From DATFYM01 sp035315065 (lineage in GTDB: Bacteria; Acidobacteriota; Terriglobia; UBA7540): a stretch of 45,421 bases of DNA. The position numbers and the translations under genes are program-made. The notes under the pieces are model-generated. The model ran no database searches. It had not been told where the DNA came from and saw only the letters and a program-made list of their open reading frames with translations. Where the stretch lies: assembly GCA_035315065.1 (NCBI GenBank), contig DATFYM010000162.1:1-45421 (forward strand). Reading direction: 5' to 3'. Positions 1 through 7,850 of this stretch are shown here, piece by piece; the stretch's first letter is position 1; each line of letters starts with the position of its first letter.

Positions 1-1
1 G

Positions 2-130
2 CCGTTCGACCAGGCCCCGGAGCTATTCTGCCTCGATCTGTACAAGTACTTTGATATTGATCGTCTGGAAGCTGTAGCCGCACCCGTCAAAATCAAAGTA
101 ACGAAGTACGTCGAGATTCCGGCGAAATAG
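2..130 (+). CDS. C-terminal end of a possible alpha/beta-hydrolase (cut by window edge)
   Basis: An open frame runs from the window edge to a TAG at 128-130 and encodes 42 residues. The segment around PELFCLDLYKYFDIDRL followed by a proline-containing strand resembles the C-terminus of acetyl-xylan-esterase-like hydrolases, but this rests on a short stretch read by eye. The next gene begins 85 bp downstream on the same strand, so the two may have formed a carbohydrate-related operon. Catalytic residues would lie outside the window. The frame is reasonably supported; the family is a guess. Confidence 0.4.
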   Translation, partial: PFDQAPELFCLDLYKYFDIDRLEAVAAPVKIKVTKYVEIPAK

Positions 131-215
131 GCAGCGGGCGGAGTACGCTGAACGCCGTTGCCACGTCGGAGCATTTTGCCTCAGGGTTCGTGTCTGATTC
201 AACGCGGAGGAACTA

Positions 216-494
216 GTGAAGCTAAGCCGTAAAAGGAGGGTGGCAATTCCCACATTGTTGGCTTGTGTGGCGTTGGCCCTAGGTGCAGCGAAGGGCGTCT
301 CTGCGCCGCAGACGGTTGACGTGGTCTTGGCGGAGAAAGCTGCGCCGCCGGTGAAGTCCGGAGCCGAAGAGTTGCGACACGCCCTTGAGATGAGAGGGTT
401 GCGGGTTCGTGTTACCTCGGAATTAACGCCGAGGCCTGGGCGGAGTTCTCGGCCTGGAGAAAGCTGTAAGTTTTTTCGGTCAGGTCTCTCCTGA
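216..494 (+). pseudogene. 5' fragment of a secreted protein gene, truncated
   Basis: A GTG at 216 has a good ribosome site (CGGAGGA at 205-211). It opens a frame with a basic N-terminus, a hydrophobic core rich in Leu and Ala and a likely signal-peptidase site around residues 28-30. The following 40 residues (VDVVLAEKAAPPVKSGAEEL onwards) look like the opening beta-alpha unit seen at the N-terminus of some secreted glycosidases. After about residue 68 the sequence becomes Pro/Arg/Ser-rich and stops at residue 92. This reads as a gene whose body was lost at a junction near base 420. The family assignment is uncertain. Confidence 0.45.
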
Positions 495-603
495 TCTTCG
501 CAATCTCGCACTGGATTCCCTTTCGGGTCCTCTGGACCTCTTCGTTCCCCCCTTTCAGCTTTGCCAGCGCCTGCTCTTTCTGCTCGATCTGCTTTTCTCC
601 CGA
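412..603 (-). pseudogene. possible coiled-coil gene remnant
   Basis: On the minus strand a stretch of about 60 codons is rich in Lys, Glu, Gln and Leu with heptad-like spacing (KQIEQKEQALAKLKGGNEEV and following), which is unlike random high-GC antisense. No start codon with a ribosome site is evident, and the frame upstream of 603 is not protein-like. It overlaps the 3' part of the truncated gene at 216-494. It may be the C-terminal end of a lost gene joined at the same breakpoint, or it may be chance. Confidence 0.22.
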
Positions 604-920
604 CTTTGGCTCATTGCCTCGCCTTGTGCACCCCGACTGGTCTGGACAATTACTAGCCACGTCAGGCCAACTGAGAATGCTTTTCGGAGTCTGTTCACGT
701 CCAGCCCTCCTGCAATCCATCGGTGTGCGCATAGCTGATCGAGAACCGCCAATACTTAGGCTCCGGAGAGGCGAACCACAAGGCGTAGAGGGGAGAGTCT
801 ATCTGCCTCTGCCTTCCGACCACCTCTCCGGCAACCCGGGCCGTGCACCCGCACTTCCAAGCTCCAAGCGGATAGTCCCCTTTGAAATCAGTGGCGTTTG
901 TCTGGTGCTGGAAGGAAGCT

Positions 921-936
921 GTCCAAGTCCTTGGAC
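921..936. promoter_or_regulatory. perfect palindrome GTCCAAG-TC-CTTGGAC
   Basis: Two 7-bp arms are separated by 2 bp. The equivalent site in copy B (about 8881-8896) reads GTCCGAG-TC-TTTGGAC, so the dyad is only partly kept there. It lies about 225 bp before the gene start. It could be an operator or part of an RNA structure. Confidence 0.35.
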
Positions 937-995
937 AATTCAGAACCTTTTGTTCAAAGCTTTTGACGCTTAAGCAACGCCGTGCGGTTCGTTTC

Positions 996-1027
996 GCGCA
1001 ACTGAAAGGTCTCTGAGTCAGTTGCGC
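996..1027 (+). promoter_or_regulatory. leader hairpin, copy A
   Basis: GCGCAACTGA at 996-1005 pairs perfectly with TCAGTTGCGC at 1018-1027 around a 12-nt loop. The hairpin lies about 135 nt before the ATG at 1161. Copy B retains the stem in shortened form at 8960-8989, with the loop nearly unchanged. Confidence 0.55.
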
Positions 1028-1160
1028 GGAATCAGCAGGATGGAACGGGGGATGCTTCTGGGTAGGTGTGGGAAGCGAGACGCAACACTCAGCTCACCCG
1101 CTTCGCGAGCGACGTCTGCTGCGCGATCACACAAAGAGAATAGGGGGCTTTGAGAGGCCC

Positions 1161-1730
1161 ATGAACAATCAGAAAAGAACACCTTATTTCTTGATTCTGG
1201 CGCTTCTGACCGCGGGCTACTTTATGATGTCGCCCGTCGCCAAAGCGGCCGATACGTCAGTCGGGGACTCCGAGCAAGTCTCCAAGCTCTTCTCAGAAGC
1301 GAAGACTGAGGCGGATGGACTGGTACGAGATGCTGAACTACTGGACGTTTTCACGAGATCAGTGCTGAGTTGGGACAGCCACGCCACGCAGATCTCGCTC
1401 ATCAGGGAGCATGTCAACAAGGCTGGCCAGATACTCACAAGCCTTAACGAGGTACGGCATACGGGGTCGCCTTGGCAGCAACAGGCGATTGACCAGATCA
1501 CACCCTTGCTGAAGGAGTTGGCTTCGAACACGCAATCGGCCATCGAACACCTCAACGAGAAAAGGGACGATATTCGCTTCAGAGCCGGTCAATACCAGGA
1601 CTATGCGGTGGCGAATTACAATCTGGCCAGCGAACTGGCAGCGCTGATTTCCCACTACGTGGATTACGAAAGAAACAAGGCGGAATTCGCTCGCTTAGGG
1701 GAAAGGAGGTTGGAGGTTGCTGAGAACTGA
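1161..1730 (+). CDS. small secreted helical protein, paralog A
   Basis: This encodes 189 aa. The ATG at 1161 is chosen because it opens directly onto a signal peptide (basic start, hydrophobic core around residues 9-25, VAKAA cleavage site) and because the same start is conserved in the paralog at 9124. The mature part is predicted to be almost all alpha-helical and acidic (for example EQVSKLFSEAKTEA), consistent with a periplasmic helical bundle. No catalytic motif, cysteine pair or lipobox is visible. The function is unknown. It is one half of a duplicated module with a shared long leader. A two-tier hairpin follows at 1745-1785. Confidence 0.85.
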   Translation: MNNQKRTPYFLILALLTAGYFMMSPVAKAADTSVGDSEQVSKLFSEAKTEADGLVRDAELLDVFTRSVLSWDSHATQISLIREHVNKAGQILTSLNEVRHTGSPWQQQAIDQITPLLKELASNTQSAIEHLNEKRDDIRFRAGQYQDYAVANYNLASELAALISHYVDYERNKAEFARLGERRLEVAEN

Positions 1731-1744
1731 GATCCTCCCCGTTC

Positions 1745-1785
1745 CTCCCTCGTCGCAAGCGAAGGGTCGTCGCTTAGGCAGGGAG
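1745..1785 (+). terminator. two-tier hairpin after the secreted-protein gene
   Basis: The outer arms CTCCCT (1745-1750) and AGGGAG (1780-1785) enclose the inner arms AAGCGA (1757-1762) and TCGCTT (1770-1775). No T-run follows, so it may be a weak terminator or a transcript-stabilising 3' structure. Confidence 0.35.
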
Positions 1786-1925
1786 ACTGTGAAGGTGCGC
1801 GATTGGCCCACCCGGCGTGCAGCCTGAGCAGAGTTGCACGGGCGCGGCTCCTTCCCGGCTGGGCGCACTGAATACAGTTGCAGCGCTCAGCCAGCGCGGG
1901 CGAGCGAGCAGACTCAGGAGCACCC

Positions 1926-2960
1926 ATGATCAAGGCGGCAACTCTGGCCGGTGTCATCTTATCCGGTGTTCTCATTAGCGCCGGGCAGACGACGCCGGAA
2001 CCGCGCACCTTCTTCACGGAGCAGATGGGGTTGAGTGATAGCCAGATCGCAACGGTTGCTCGCGGCAAGGCACTTGTGAAAGTGCTTCCGTCCAAGACAC
2101 CGGCAGAGATCTTCGTCTTTGGTGCCGTGTTCGTGAACGGGACCCCGGAGGAATACCTCAAGCTCGCCCTCGACGTGGGCCGGCTGCGGCGGTTGCCAGG
2201 CTACCTGGGTGTCGGCCGGTTCAGCGATCCACCCACGCTCTCGGATCTGGAAGACTTCACGCTGGAACCAGAAGATATCAGGAACCTGAAAACCTGTAGG
2301 CCAGGTAAGTGCAGTGTGCAGTTGACGGCTGAAGCCATGCAGGCGCTTCAGAAAGGACTTGACTGGTCCGGACCCAGTGTCGCCACGCAGGTGAACGACC
2401 GGGTCCGGAGGATGGCGCTCGAAGTCCTGCGGCGTTATCAGGAAGACGGCAATAGCGTTCTCGGGAGCTATCGCGATAAGGGCCGTCTATTTGATATGGA
2501 TGCGCAGCTTCAGGCGTTGCTGAGCCGGTCGAAGGCCCTACCCCTCTACCTTCCCGGTCTCAACCGCTATCTGTTGGACTACCCGAACACTACGCTAGCG
2601 AATGTCGAGTCGCTGTTCTATTGGGAAAGGGTCAACTTCGGTTTGAAGCCGACGCTCCGGCTTAATCATGCGATTGCCTACAGGTCGGCAGGTCCAAGGG
2701 GCGTGGCACAAGTAGTTGCGGTGAAGCAATTATGGGCTAGCCATTACTTTCAGCTTGCGCTGGACCTTACCGTATGCTTCACGGAAAGCGGTCGCAACAG
2801 CGACACGGGCTTCTACCTCATCAGTTTGAAGGGGTCGAAACAAGAGGGTCTCACCGGCTTGAAGGGCTCGCTTCTGAGGAGGGTAGTCGTGGGCAAGACG
2901 CGCTCCGCGCAGGAGAAAGCCTTGCTCAACATCAAAAAAGCGTTGGAGGAAAAGCAGTGA
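1926..2960 (+). CDS. secreted protein of unknown function
   Basis: This encodes 344 aa. The start at 1926 is preceded by CAGGAG at the right distance and opens a clear signal peptide (about 18 residues ending near SAGQ). The mature protein has mixed alpha/beta character, with segments such as SQIATVARGKALVKVLPSKT and a conserved-looking C-terminal part containing YFQLALDLTVCF. No named domain was recognised. Its TGA overlaps the GTG start of the metal ATPase by 4 bp (GTGA at 2957-2960), so the two are translationally coupled and may act together at the envelope. Confidence 0.8.
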   Translation: MIKAATLAGVILSGVLISAGQTTPEPRTFFTEQMGLSDSQIATVARGKALVKVLPSKTPAEIFVFGAVFVNGTPEEYLKLALDVGRLRRLPGYLGVGRFSDPPTLSDLEDFTLEPEDIRNLKTCRPGKCSVQLTAEAMQALQKGLDWSGPSVATQVNDRVRRMALEVLRRYQEDGNSVLGSYRDKGRLFDMDAQLQALLSRSKALPLYLPGLNRYLLDYPNTTLANVESLFYWERVNFGLKPTLRLNHAIAYRSAGPRGVAQVVAVKQLWASHYFQLALDLTVCFTESGRNSDTGFYLISLKGSKQEGLTGLKGSLLRRVVVGKTRSAQEKALLNIKKALEEKQ

Positions 2961-4912
2961 ATGCATGGCGCGAATTGGCCCGGTTGCCGGCCGTCAACCG
3001 CAGCAGTCGGCAGGGAACGGCCTGGTCAGGAGCTTCAGGCCAGCGAAGAGGGCAGGCCGCGTCGCGGCTCTCTCGCTCGAAAGAGACCTACATCTCCGTG
3101 CTGGCCGGTGTAAGCATTCTCGTCTATCTGGCGCTCCATTACGGTTTGCACACACCGACGTCGATGTCGATGGTCCCTCGTTACGCGACGCTCATTCTTG
3201 GAGGTCTGCCTTTAGTTGTCGACCTCGGACGCAAGGCAATCAGGCTTGAGTTCGGCTCGGACCTGCTGGCGGGAGCGTCCATCCTGACCTCTGTGGTGTT
3301 GGGGGAGTATCTGGTGGGTTCGATCGTGGTGCTGATGCTTTCCGGAGGGAGGGCACTGGAACAGTATGCCACCCGTCGCGCGTCATCCGTCCTCGAGGCG
3401 CTTGCCAGACGCATGCCTCAGACTGCACACCGAAAGTCGGCCGCGGTAGTCTCCGACCTAAAACTTGACGAAATTGACGTCGGAGATACTGTGGTCGTTT
3501 TTCCCCATGAAAGTTGTCCTGTCGACGGCACCGTGGTGGAAGGACATGGCGTGATGGATGAAGCGTATTTGACGGGAGAACCTTTCAAGATCTCCAAGGC
3601 GCCGGGATCGCAGGTTTTATCGGGCGCCATTAACGGTGAATCGGCGCTGACCATCGTGGCGGATAAGCTGGCGGTCGATTCCCGGTACGCCAAAATTATG
3701 CAGGTAATGCAGGAATCGGAGCAGAACCGCCCCCGGTTGCGGCGTCTTGGGGATCGTCTTGGAGCCTGGTACACTCCATCAGCGGTTGCGCTGGCGGCGC
3801 TGAGCTGGATTCTGAGTGGTGACTCGCAGCGTTTTCTGGCGGTGATGGTGGTTGCCACACCGTGCCCTTTGCTGATTGCCATTCCGGTCGCCGTGATCGC
3901 GGCCATCTCCCTTTCGGCCCGGCGCGGCATCATCATCAAGAACGCAGCCGTTCTGGAACAGGTCGATACCTGCCCAACGTTGATCTTCGACAAGACGGGG
4001 ACCCTGACTTACGGTGAACCGACGTTGACGGACGTTCTCTGCGCCCCGGGATTCGAAAAAGACGAAGCATTGAAGAAGGCGGCCAGCCTCGAGGGGTACT
4101 CCAAGCACCCGCTGGCAGCCGCGATCTTGGCCCGCGCACGGGAAGCCGGTCTCACGCTGGAACCGGTGAGCCAGGTCAGCGAGAAGCCGGGGGAAGGCTT
4201 GCACGGAATTGTAGACGGCCACAAGGTCAAGATTACAGGTCGAAAGAAGCTGGAAGGCAAAGGCGGCGCTGAGCTTCCGCACGCAGTTGCGGGCCTCGAA
4301 TGTCTCCTGTTTATCGACGATGCCTTCGCAGCCGCTTTCCGTTTCCGAGACGCTCCGCGGGACGATAGCCGTTCCTTTGTGGGTCACCTGAGTCCGCATC
4401 ATCAAGTCAGTAAGGTGATTTTGCTTTCGGGCGACCGGGAGGCGGAGGTACGTTACTTGGCCGAGAGTGTCGGCATCCAGGAAGTACATTTTGAGAAGAG
4501 TCCGGAGGAGAAGGTCGCGATCGTCACGGAGGAGACGCGGCACAGCCGGACGTTGTTCGTGGGGGATGGCATCAACGACGCACCGGCGTTACTGGCCGCA
4601 ACCGTCGGTGTCGCCTTTGGCCAAAATAGCGACATTACTTCGGAAGCTGCCGGCGCGGTCGTTCTGGAACCCTCGCTGCGCAAGATCGATAAGCTCATTC
4701 ACATCGGTCGCCGAATGCGTGTTATCGCCCTGCAAAGCGCAATCGGAGGTATGGGATTGAGCATCCTTGGAATGATCGCGGCTTCCCTGGGTTGCCTGCC
4801 ACCGATCGGAGGTGCGGTCGCGCAGGAGGTCATCGATCTTGCGGCCGTACTGAACGTCTTGCGTATCGCGCTGCCACCCGGCGACTTGACCGACTTCCCT
4901 GCATCGCGCTGA
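2957..4912 (+). CDS. P1B-type heavy-metal-transporting ATPase
   Basis: This encodes 651 aa. The GTG at 2957 is chosen because GGAGG lies 7 bp before it and it overlaps the preceding stop as GTGA. All P-type hallmarks are present: actuator TGE near residue 206, membrane motif TPCP (Cys303), phosphorylation motif DKTGTLT (Asp345), the HP dipeptide of P1B enzymes in SKHPLAA, and hinge GDGIND (Asp537). There is no N-terminal HMA or CxxC metal-binding domain; the N-terminus is short and basic. TPC in place of CPC places it among the less studied P1B groups, some of which move Ni, Co or Fe. The substrate cannot be fixed from sequence. Confidence 0.93.
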   Translation: MNAWRELARLPAVNRSSRQGTAWSGASGQRRGQAASRLSRSKETYISVLAGVSILVYLALHYGLHTPTSMSMVPRYATLILGGLPLVVDLGRKAIRLEFGSDLLAGASILTSVVLGEYLVGSIVVLMLSGGRALEQYATRRASSVLEALARRMPQTAHRKSAAVVSDLKLDEIDVGDTVVVFPHESCPVDGTVVEGHGVMDEAYLTGEPFKISKAPGSQVLSGAINGESALTIVADKLAVDSRYAKIMQVMQESEQNRPRLRRLGDRLGAWYTPSAVALAALSWILSGDSQRFLAVMVVATPCPLLIAIPVAVIAAISLSARRGIIIKNAAVLEQVDTCPTLIFDKTGTLTYGEPTLTDVLCAPGFEKDEALKKAASLEGYSKHPLAAAILARAREAGLTLEPVSQVSEKPGEGLHGIVDGHKVKITGRKKLEGKGGAELPHAVAGLECLLFIDDAFAAAFRFRDAPRDDSRSFVGHLSPHHQVSKVILLSGDREAEVRYLAESVGIQEVHFEKSPEEKVAIVTEETRHSRTLFVGDGINDAPALLAATVGVAFGQNSDITSEAAGAVVLEPSLRKIDKLIHIGRRMRVIALQSAIGGMGLSILGMIAASLGCLPPIGGAVAQEVIDLAAVLNVLRIALPPGDLTDFPASR

Positions 4913-5249
4913 GAATTCACCGTCGGCAACCCTTAACGTCACGTCATCCGGAAGTCCCGAGGATCCTCCTCCTGTCGACGCGTTGGGCGCGGTCAGCGGA
5001 AAGCCATGTCGTTTGTCGCAAGCCGTCGCCGAGTTGGTCAATCTTTGGACACCAAAGGGTCGCTCGTCCGACTTTTTTGACCGCGGCACCGTCACTCCCC
5101 CGACTTGTGCGCCTTAAGCAACTATTTCTCAATAGGTTGCAAACAATCGAGGATTGGAGCGGAGATTGCTCCTCGAAGTACGGCGGGCAATGGAACTGGC
5201 GCTTCTGACAGTGCCAAGGCCCAAACACTCAAGCAAGAGGAGTCTGAAA
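4913..5249. other. intergenic stretch before rubrerythrin
   Basis: No gene was recognised in these 337 bp. A small dyad (GGAGC at about 5156, GCTCC at about 5168) lies some 90 bp before the rubrerythrin start. The promoter of the rubrerythrin/sigma pair presumably lies here, but I see no clear -35/-10 pair. Confidence 0.4.
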
Positions 5250-5894
5250 ATGAAGAAGCGATTCTGCAAGTATCCTCAGTTACTGCTAGCCCTAAGCGGT
5301 GCCGCCGTATTCCTGGCGATTACGGGGAAAGCTGCGGCCCAAACGCCCCAGAGCAGCAAAACGCTACAAAATCTCCAGGCGGCCTACAGGGGCGAGAAGA
5401 ACGCTCAAACGCGTTACGTGGCCTTTGCTCAGAAGGCCGAGCAAGAGGGGTACGGGCAGGTGGCAAGTCTGTTCCGTGCCGCGGCTCGCGCCGAACGGGT
5501 CCACGAAATGAACCACGCAGCCGTGATCCGTGCCATGGGCGCCGAACCAGCGGGCATCGTTGAGTTTCCCGTCGTTAACTCCACGCGGGAGAATCTATTG
5601 GCGGCTGCCAACAAAGGCGAGGCCTACGAGCGCGATATCATGTACCCGCGCTTCATCGAACAGGCGAGCGCTGAAAACAACCGTGATGCAATTCAGACGT
5701 TTGAATTCGCTCGTCGGGCCGAGGCCCAGCACTTTGACCTGTTCGCCGCAGCCGTGAGGAACCTCGAGAACATGCGCGGAACGAACCACACCTACTTCGT
5801 CTGCACGGAATGTGGCTACACAACTGACGAACCTGTGACCGCCAACTGTGTTTCTTGCTCGAGCCCAGCCGAGAAGTATGAGGCAGTAACTTAA
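5250..5894 (+). CDS. exported rubrerythrin
   Basis: This encodes 214 aa. The ATG at 5250 follows AAGAGGAG. Residues 1-29 form a signal peptide (KKRF, hydrophobic core, GKAAAQ). The rest is a rubrerythrin: a ferritin-like four-helix diiron domain with the GEKNAQTRYVAFAQKA and RAERVHEMNH helices and a second helix pair carrying FEFARRAEAQHFDLF, then a rubredoxin-like C-terminus with CTECGY and CVSC knuckles. Family members usually act as cytoplasmic NADH-peroxide reductases; export to the periplasm is unusual and would need a different electron donor. A sigma factor gene follows after 15 bp, so the pair is probably co-transcribed. Confidence 0.93.
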   Translation: MKKRFCKYPQLLLALSGAAVFLAITGKAAAQTPQSSKTLQNLQAAYRGEKNAQTRYVAFAQKAEQEGYGQVASLFRAAARAERVHEMNHAAVIRAMGAEPAGIVEFPVVNSTRENLLAAANKGEAYERDIMYPRFIEQASAENNRDAIQTFEFARRAEAQHFDLFAAAVRNLENMRGTNHTYFVCTECGYTTDEPVTANCVSCSSPAEKYEAVT

Positions 5895-5909
5895 CTTCAG
5901 GAGGATAGC

Positions 5910-6605
5910 TTGGAACCTAACACCGATCGCGAGACCGCCCAACAGGTTGGTCTTTTGTTGCTCCAAGCGACTAGTAACAACCGCGAGGCATTGGACGACC
6001 TTTTCACCCGTTACAGGCACCGGCTCTATAGGACCGCACTACGACTGATGGGCAATTCCGAGGATGCTGAAGATGCGCTGCAGGACGGCCTGCTGGCCGC
6101 CTTTCGCAGCTTGAGCGGGTTTGCGGGTCGTTCTCAGTTTTCGACCTGGCTGACGCGCATCGTCGTCAATGCAGCCTTGATGCGATTGCGGCACGGCCAC
6201 CATCTGGAGGTAATGACCTCGATCGATCAGAAACTCGACCGAGATACCCCGGCGTTGGCAGACAGGATCCCCGATCCTGGGCCTAATCCAGAGGAGATAT
6301 ACGCGCGGCAGGAGCGGCTTCAAATGCTTGAAGAGACGTTGCAGAGCTTGCCTGCGGCATACCGTCAAGCTCTGTGGCTCTGCGATCTTCAAGGGATGAG
6401 CATCAGAGAAGCGGCTGAAGCTTTAGAACTGCCGGTGGGGACTCTGAAATCGCAACTCCACCGCGCACGGCTGAGGCTTAGCGAGAAGCTCGCTGAGGCC
6501 CGGCCCGCGCGCCGATTTCTTCAAAGCAGTCGGGGTGACTCTGTAAGAACTCGGCATCGACCGACCATGAAATTGACCGAGGAAATCACGGAGCCGGCGA
6601 CGTGA
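5910..6605 (+). CDS. ECF RNA polymerase sigma factor
   Basis: This encodes 231 aa. The TTG at 5910 is chosen because AGGAGGA (5899-5905) precedes it and the first ATG would cut region 2. Region 2 spans about residues 25-95 (FTRYRHRLYRTALRLMGNSE, DALQD, then FSTWLTRIVVNAA). Region 4 spans about 135-190 with a helix-turn-helix (GMSIREAAEALELPVGTLKS). No anti-sigma gene follows; the next reading frame is a decayed transporter. The tail beyond residue 195 is low in similarity to the family. Its position 15 bp after an exported rubrerythrin suggests a role in an envelope oxidative-stress response, which is inference. Confidence 0.92.
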   Translation: MEPNTDRETAQQVGLLLLQATSNNREALDDLFTRYRHRLYRTALRLMGNSEDAEDALQDGLLAAFRSLSGFAGRSQFSTWLTRIVVNAALMRLRHGHHLEVMTSIDQKLDRDTPALADRIPDPGPNPEEIYARQERLQMLEETLQSLPAAYRQALWLCDLQGMSIREAAEALELPVGTLKSQLHRARLRLSEKLAEARPARRFLQSSRGDSVRTRHRPTMKLTEEITEPAT

Positions 6606-6647
6606 TGGAGATTTTCAGGTACTGCTCGGAATGGGCTGAGGTGGGTT

Positions 6648-7354
6648 GTGACTAAAGAGCGGGTTTCAATGACATTTCTCCTGTCCGTCACCGCACTTGC
6701 CCTCGGTTTCGGCTTGGTCATCATGAAACCATTTCTGAAGCCGATGCTATTTGCGCTGGTTATTGCCGTTGTTTTCTACCCGCTTCACGCCCGTGTGAAA
6801 CGTTGGGTCAGGAAATCCTAGCCATTGGTGCACTCCAAGGGCTCTTGATGGGAGTCGCCTTCTGCCTGCTGGGCCTGCCATCACCCGTGCTCTGGGGTTT
6901 GACGACCGTTTTCCTCTCGGTGATCCCCGTAGTCGGAACCGCAGGAGTACTGGTGCCGGCCGCCATTATCCTTTGGACCGGCGGGCACTGGGCGAAAGCC
7001 CTGATCCTCACCGCGTTGGGTGTCGCTATCATTCACCCGGTTGATAATGTCCTCCGCCTCTGTTTTGTCGGCCAGCGGGCCAGGCTGAGTGCGATTTATC
7101 TCTTCTTTGCCATCCTCGGTGGCGTTCAGGCGTTCGGCCTCATCGGGCTGTTGGTGGGCCCGGTCGTTCTGTCCATCGCGCTCGTTCTGTTCGACATTCT
7201 CAAAGAGGAGCTGTACGGATGGAAGGCAAGGTGGAGTACCGAAAGCACGGCGCCGGCGCGCGAGAACCCACCTTCAGTTGCCGCGCCCGTAAAGGCACAG
7301 TATGCTGCTGCAGGCGCGACTCGTCACGTTTCCGGAGTCTCCCAGCGGTTCTAA
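6648..7354 (+). pseudogene. AI-2E family transporter with large internal deletion
   Basis: A first frame (GTG 6648 to TAG 6819-6821, 57 codons) encodes the N-terminal membrane segments (FLLSVTALALGFGLVIMKPF, then a second helix ending in YPLHARVKRW). A second frame, open from about 6803 to 7354, encodes only the C-terminal core (GALQGLLMGVAFCLLG, IPVVGTAGVLVPAAI, GLIGLLVGPVVLS). Roughly 150 residues normally lying between these parts are missing and the two parts are in different frames. An intact relative of this family is encoded at 21366-22436 on the other strand. Confidence 0.8.
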
Positions 7355-7850
7355 TGAGTCTGCCGGCTGATGTGGTGATCCCGTTGGCAAAGGCCGATCG
7401 CTGCAGAGCGAGGGCTTCCCCGTTTCTGTTCGATGGGAAGCTTGGTTTGCAGGTCCGCCGCACGGCGGGAATTGCCGACGGAAGGTCAGCGCGGACATTT
7501 CGAACAAGAGCAACCCTGCCTCCGTCCTCCCGGCATCCGATTTCTGCTCGTTAAGCAAAAGGAGTCTGTCGCCTCTGCGGCCCAACCGAGTCGGATACCG
7601 GTACACCGTGCGCTCAGCCTGCGTCAAAAACCTTAGACATCCGGCGCCCCGGCGTCCAAATAGTCGCACATCTTTCCTCGCGACGGCCGTATTCCCCGCA
7701 CTTAATTCATCTGTATTCAGATGTATTCAGACTCGTGCGACTACGGTCGCACGATTGCGATTAGGTGTGCCGGAGGCAAAACAGAAACGGGGACGGCAGG
7801 ATTCAAGGCTGGCCCGTTCGAAGCGAAAGCCTCCCAGGAGGATACTCTGT
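7355..7850. other. gene-free stretch before the BON-protein gene
   Basis: No gene was recognised. It contains a tandem pair of TGTATTCAGA (7712-7731) and directly after it a perfect hairpin (7734-7753). Both lie 100-140 bp before the BON-protein start, so the promoter or leader of that gene probably lies here. Confidence 0.45.
7734..7753 (+). promoter_or_regulatory. 8-bp hairpin with TACG tetraloop upstream of the BON gene
   Basis: CGTGCGAC at 7734-7741 and GTCGCACG at 7746-7753 pair perfectly around TACG, a stable UNCG-type loop in RNA. No T-run follows, so a terminator is unlikely. It may be a leader element or an operator dyad. Confidence 0.4.

Larger units (their letters stand above)
495..1160. 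other. gene-free stretch holding the leader of duplicated module copy A
   Basis: No convincing gene was seen. From about 791 onward the sequence matches the region before the paralog at 9124, so the right half is the conserved leader of the gene at 1161. It carries a perfect palindrome at 921-936 and a 10-bp-stem hairpin at 996-1027. The part from 600 to 790 shows nothing recognisable. Confidence 0.6.
791..1750 (+). repeat. duplicated module, copy A (leader plus small secreted protein gene)
   Basis: The segment aligns by eye with 8746-9708 throughout. Shared blocks include a stretch ending in CTTTGAAATCAGTGGCG, a TTGGACAATTCAGA block, the leader hairpin, the whole 189/187-codon gene and about 20 bp after its stop. 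The start codons are offset by 7963 bp and the leader by about 7955 bp, so only small indels separate the copies. The two copies lie in the same orientation about 8 kb apart. Leader and gene are both conserved, which suggests that the leader has a function. Confidence 0.85.

Noticed and set aside
2703..2719. TGGCAC...TTGC within the secreted-protein gene considered as a sigma54 site
   Set aside because: The spacing is one base too long and it lies inside a well-supported coding region.
3779..4543. Minus-strand frames opposite the metal ATPase
   Set aside because: The ATPase has all catalytic motifs in the plus frame; these are shadows.
7219..7554. 111-codon plus frame after the AI-2E remnant
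   Set aside because: It starts inside the remnant in another frame, is Arg/Ser-rich, and has no family resemblance.
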